Below are positions 5,710 through 6,549 of a stretch of 6,549 nucleotides of DNA, piece by piece. The notes beneath the pieces were generated by a model. That model was not told where the DNA came from, made no database searches, and was given only the letters and a program-made list of their open reading frames with translations. How positions within the stretch are numbered: position 1 is the first letter of the stretch; the number at the start of each line of letters is the position of its first letter. The stretch comes from Actinomycetes bacterium (GTDB lineage Bacteria; Actinomycetota; Actinomycetes; Propionibacteriales; Nocardioidaceae). The DNA lies in assembly GCA_023460975.1 (NCBI GenBank), contig JAEWOG010000056.1, forward strand, positions 1 to 6,549. The letters run 5' to 3'. The position numbers were made by a program, and so were the translations under genes.

Positions 5710-6549
5710 TCAGGAGGCGCCGCCCGTGAGCTTCTCGCGGAGCGCCTGGAGCGCCTCGTCGGAGGCCAGCGAACCGGAGCCCTCCTCGGGGGTGTCGCTC
5801 GAGTACGAGGTCGCCTCGCCAGCCTCGACCTCCGCCTGCTTGGCCTCGGCCTGCTGCTTGACGTGGGCCTCCCAGCGAGCGTGCGCCTTGGCGTACTGCT
5901 CCTCCCAGGCCGCGCGCTGCTCGTCGAAGCCCTCGAGCCACTCGCCCGTCTCGGGGTCGAAGCCCTCGGGGTAGACGTAGTTGCCCTGCTCGTCGTACGT
6001 GGCGGTCATGCCGTACAGGGTCGGGTCGAACTCCTCGACGTCCACCGCTGCGGCGGTCTCGTTGGCCTGCTTGAGGGACAGCGAGATCCGGCGACGCTCG
6101 AGGTCGATGTCGATGATCTTGACCATGACGTCGTCGTTGACCTGGACGACCTGCTCCGGGATCTCCACGTGGCGCTCGGCCAGCTCGGAGATGTGCACGA
6201 GGCCCTCGATGCCCTCCTCGACGCGGACGAACGAACCGAAGGGCACCAGCTTGGTGACCTTGCCCGGGACGATCTGACCGATCTGGTGGGTGCGGGCGAA
6301 GTGCTGCCACGGGTCCTCCTGCGTCGCCTTCAGCGACAGGGAGACACGCTCGCGGTCCATGTCCACGTCGAGGACCTCGACGGTGACCTCGTCGCCCACG
6401 GCGACGACCTCGGACGGGTGGTCGATGTGCTTCCACGACAGCTCGGAGACGTGGACCAGGCCGTCGACGCCACCCAGGTCCACGAAGGCACCGAAGTTGA
6501 CGATCGAGGACACGACACCCTTGCGGATCTGGCCCTTCTGGAGCTGGGT
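5710..6549 (-). CDS. rpsA: 30S ribosomal protein S1, C-terminal 279 residues (5' end outside window)
   Basis: RNA-binding ribosomal protein S1, which helps the 30S subunit hold and unfold mRNA at initiation. The fragment is open to the right edge and holds the last two S1 (OB-fold) repeats and the tail. The first repeat is about residues 5-74 (KGVVSSIVNFGAFVDLGG, GLVHVSELSW, RERVSLSLK) and the second 91-160 (GKVTKLVPFGSFVRV, GLVHISELAERHVEIPEQVV, RRRISLSLKQAN). Residues ~165-279 form an acidic tail rich in Glu, Gln and Trp (YPEGFDPETGEW, EEQYAKAHARWEAHVKQQ), typical of actinobacterial S1. Full-length actinobacterial S1 is near 480-500 residues, so a little over half is visible. The GTG at 6513 is internal (GVV|SSIV within the repeat), not the real start. 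The stop is followed by several inverted repeats and a terminator; no co-directional gene follows in the window. Confidence 0.98.
   Translation of the reverse strand, partial: TQLQKGQIRKGVVSSIVNFGAFVDLGGVDGLVHVSELSWKHIDHPSEVVAVGDEVTVEVLDVDMDRERVSLSLKATQEDPWQHFARTHQIGQIVPGKVTKLVPFGSFVRVEEGIEGLVHISELAERHVEIPEQVVQVNDDVMVKIIDIDLERRRISLSLKQANETAAAVDVEEFDPTLYGMTATYDEQGNYVYPEGFDPETGEWLEGFDEQRAAWEEQYAKAHARWEAHVKQQAEAKQAEVEAGEATSYSSDTPEEGSGSLASDEALQALREKLTGGAS

Noticed and set aside
5666..6436. Minus-strand open frame of 256 codons overlapping rpsA.
   Set aside because: Arg/Gly-rich out-of-frame reading of the unmistakable S1 repeats.
6330..6513. GTG at 6513 as a possible start of rpsA.
   Set aside because: The S1 repeat is continuous upstream of it (TQLQKGQIRKGVV), so the real start lies beyond the window.
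1..6549. CRISPR array, tRNA/rRNA gene, insertion-sequence ends or phage genes.
   Set aside because: No regularly spaced direct repeats, no tRNA-like cloverleaf, and no transposase or phage motif was seen on either strand.

Overview
The window is high-GC DNA (strong G/C preference at third codon positions, GTG starts, GGAGG-type ribosome binding sites, GC-rich long-stem terminators). It comes from an actinobacterium. The S1 sequence and the small DUF2613-like protein suggest Propionibacteriales, perhaps Nocardioides or Aeromicrobium; this is inferred from family resemblance, not from a search.

Layout, left to right. (1) Positions 1-147, minus strand: the 5' end of a gene that runs off the window. 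I do not recognise it, and its codon use is very unlike everything else here. (2) A 99-bp divergent spacer, then a GT4-type glycosyltransferase on the plus strand (247-1434). (3) A perfect 15-bp-stem hairpin (1460-1492) shared as terminator by the glycosyltransferase and the minus-strand genes to its right. (4) On the minus strand, a GTG-started SGNH-hydrolase lipoprotein with three C-terminal fibronectin-III repeats (1741-3372), followed 89 bp downstream by a 48-residue one-helix membrane protein resembling DUF2613 (1505-1651). (5) A 114-bp divergent regulatory region (3373-3486) with a perfect 12-bp palindrome and a 9-bp-arm inverted repeat on either side of a TANNNT -10 box. (6) On the plus strand, a secreted arylsulfotransferase-family protein (3487-5610) with an Ig-like module and a very arginine-rich C-terminal domain. 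(7) A second perfect 15-bp-stem hairpin (5627-5659), then the C-terminal 279 residues of ribosomal protein S1 (rpsA) on the minus strand, running off the right edge.

How the genes relate. S1 is housekeeping and only anchors the locus. The most interesting unit is the divergent pair of a surface-anchored SGNH esterase-like lipoprotein and a secreted PAPS-independent sulfotransferase-like enzyme, which share one short, palindrome-rich promoter region. Together with the nearby glycosyltransferase they could form a cell-surface or extracellular glycan/phenol modification locus, but that is inference. No CRISPR array, tRNA, rRNA, insertion sequence or prophage gene was seen.
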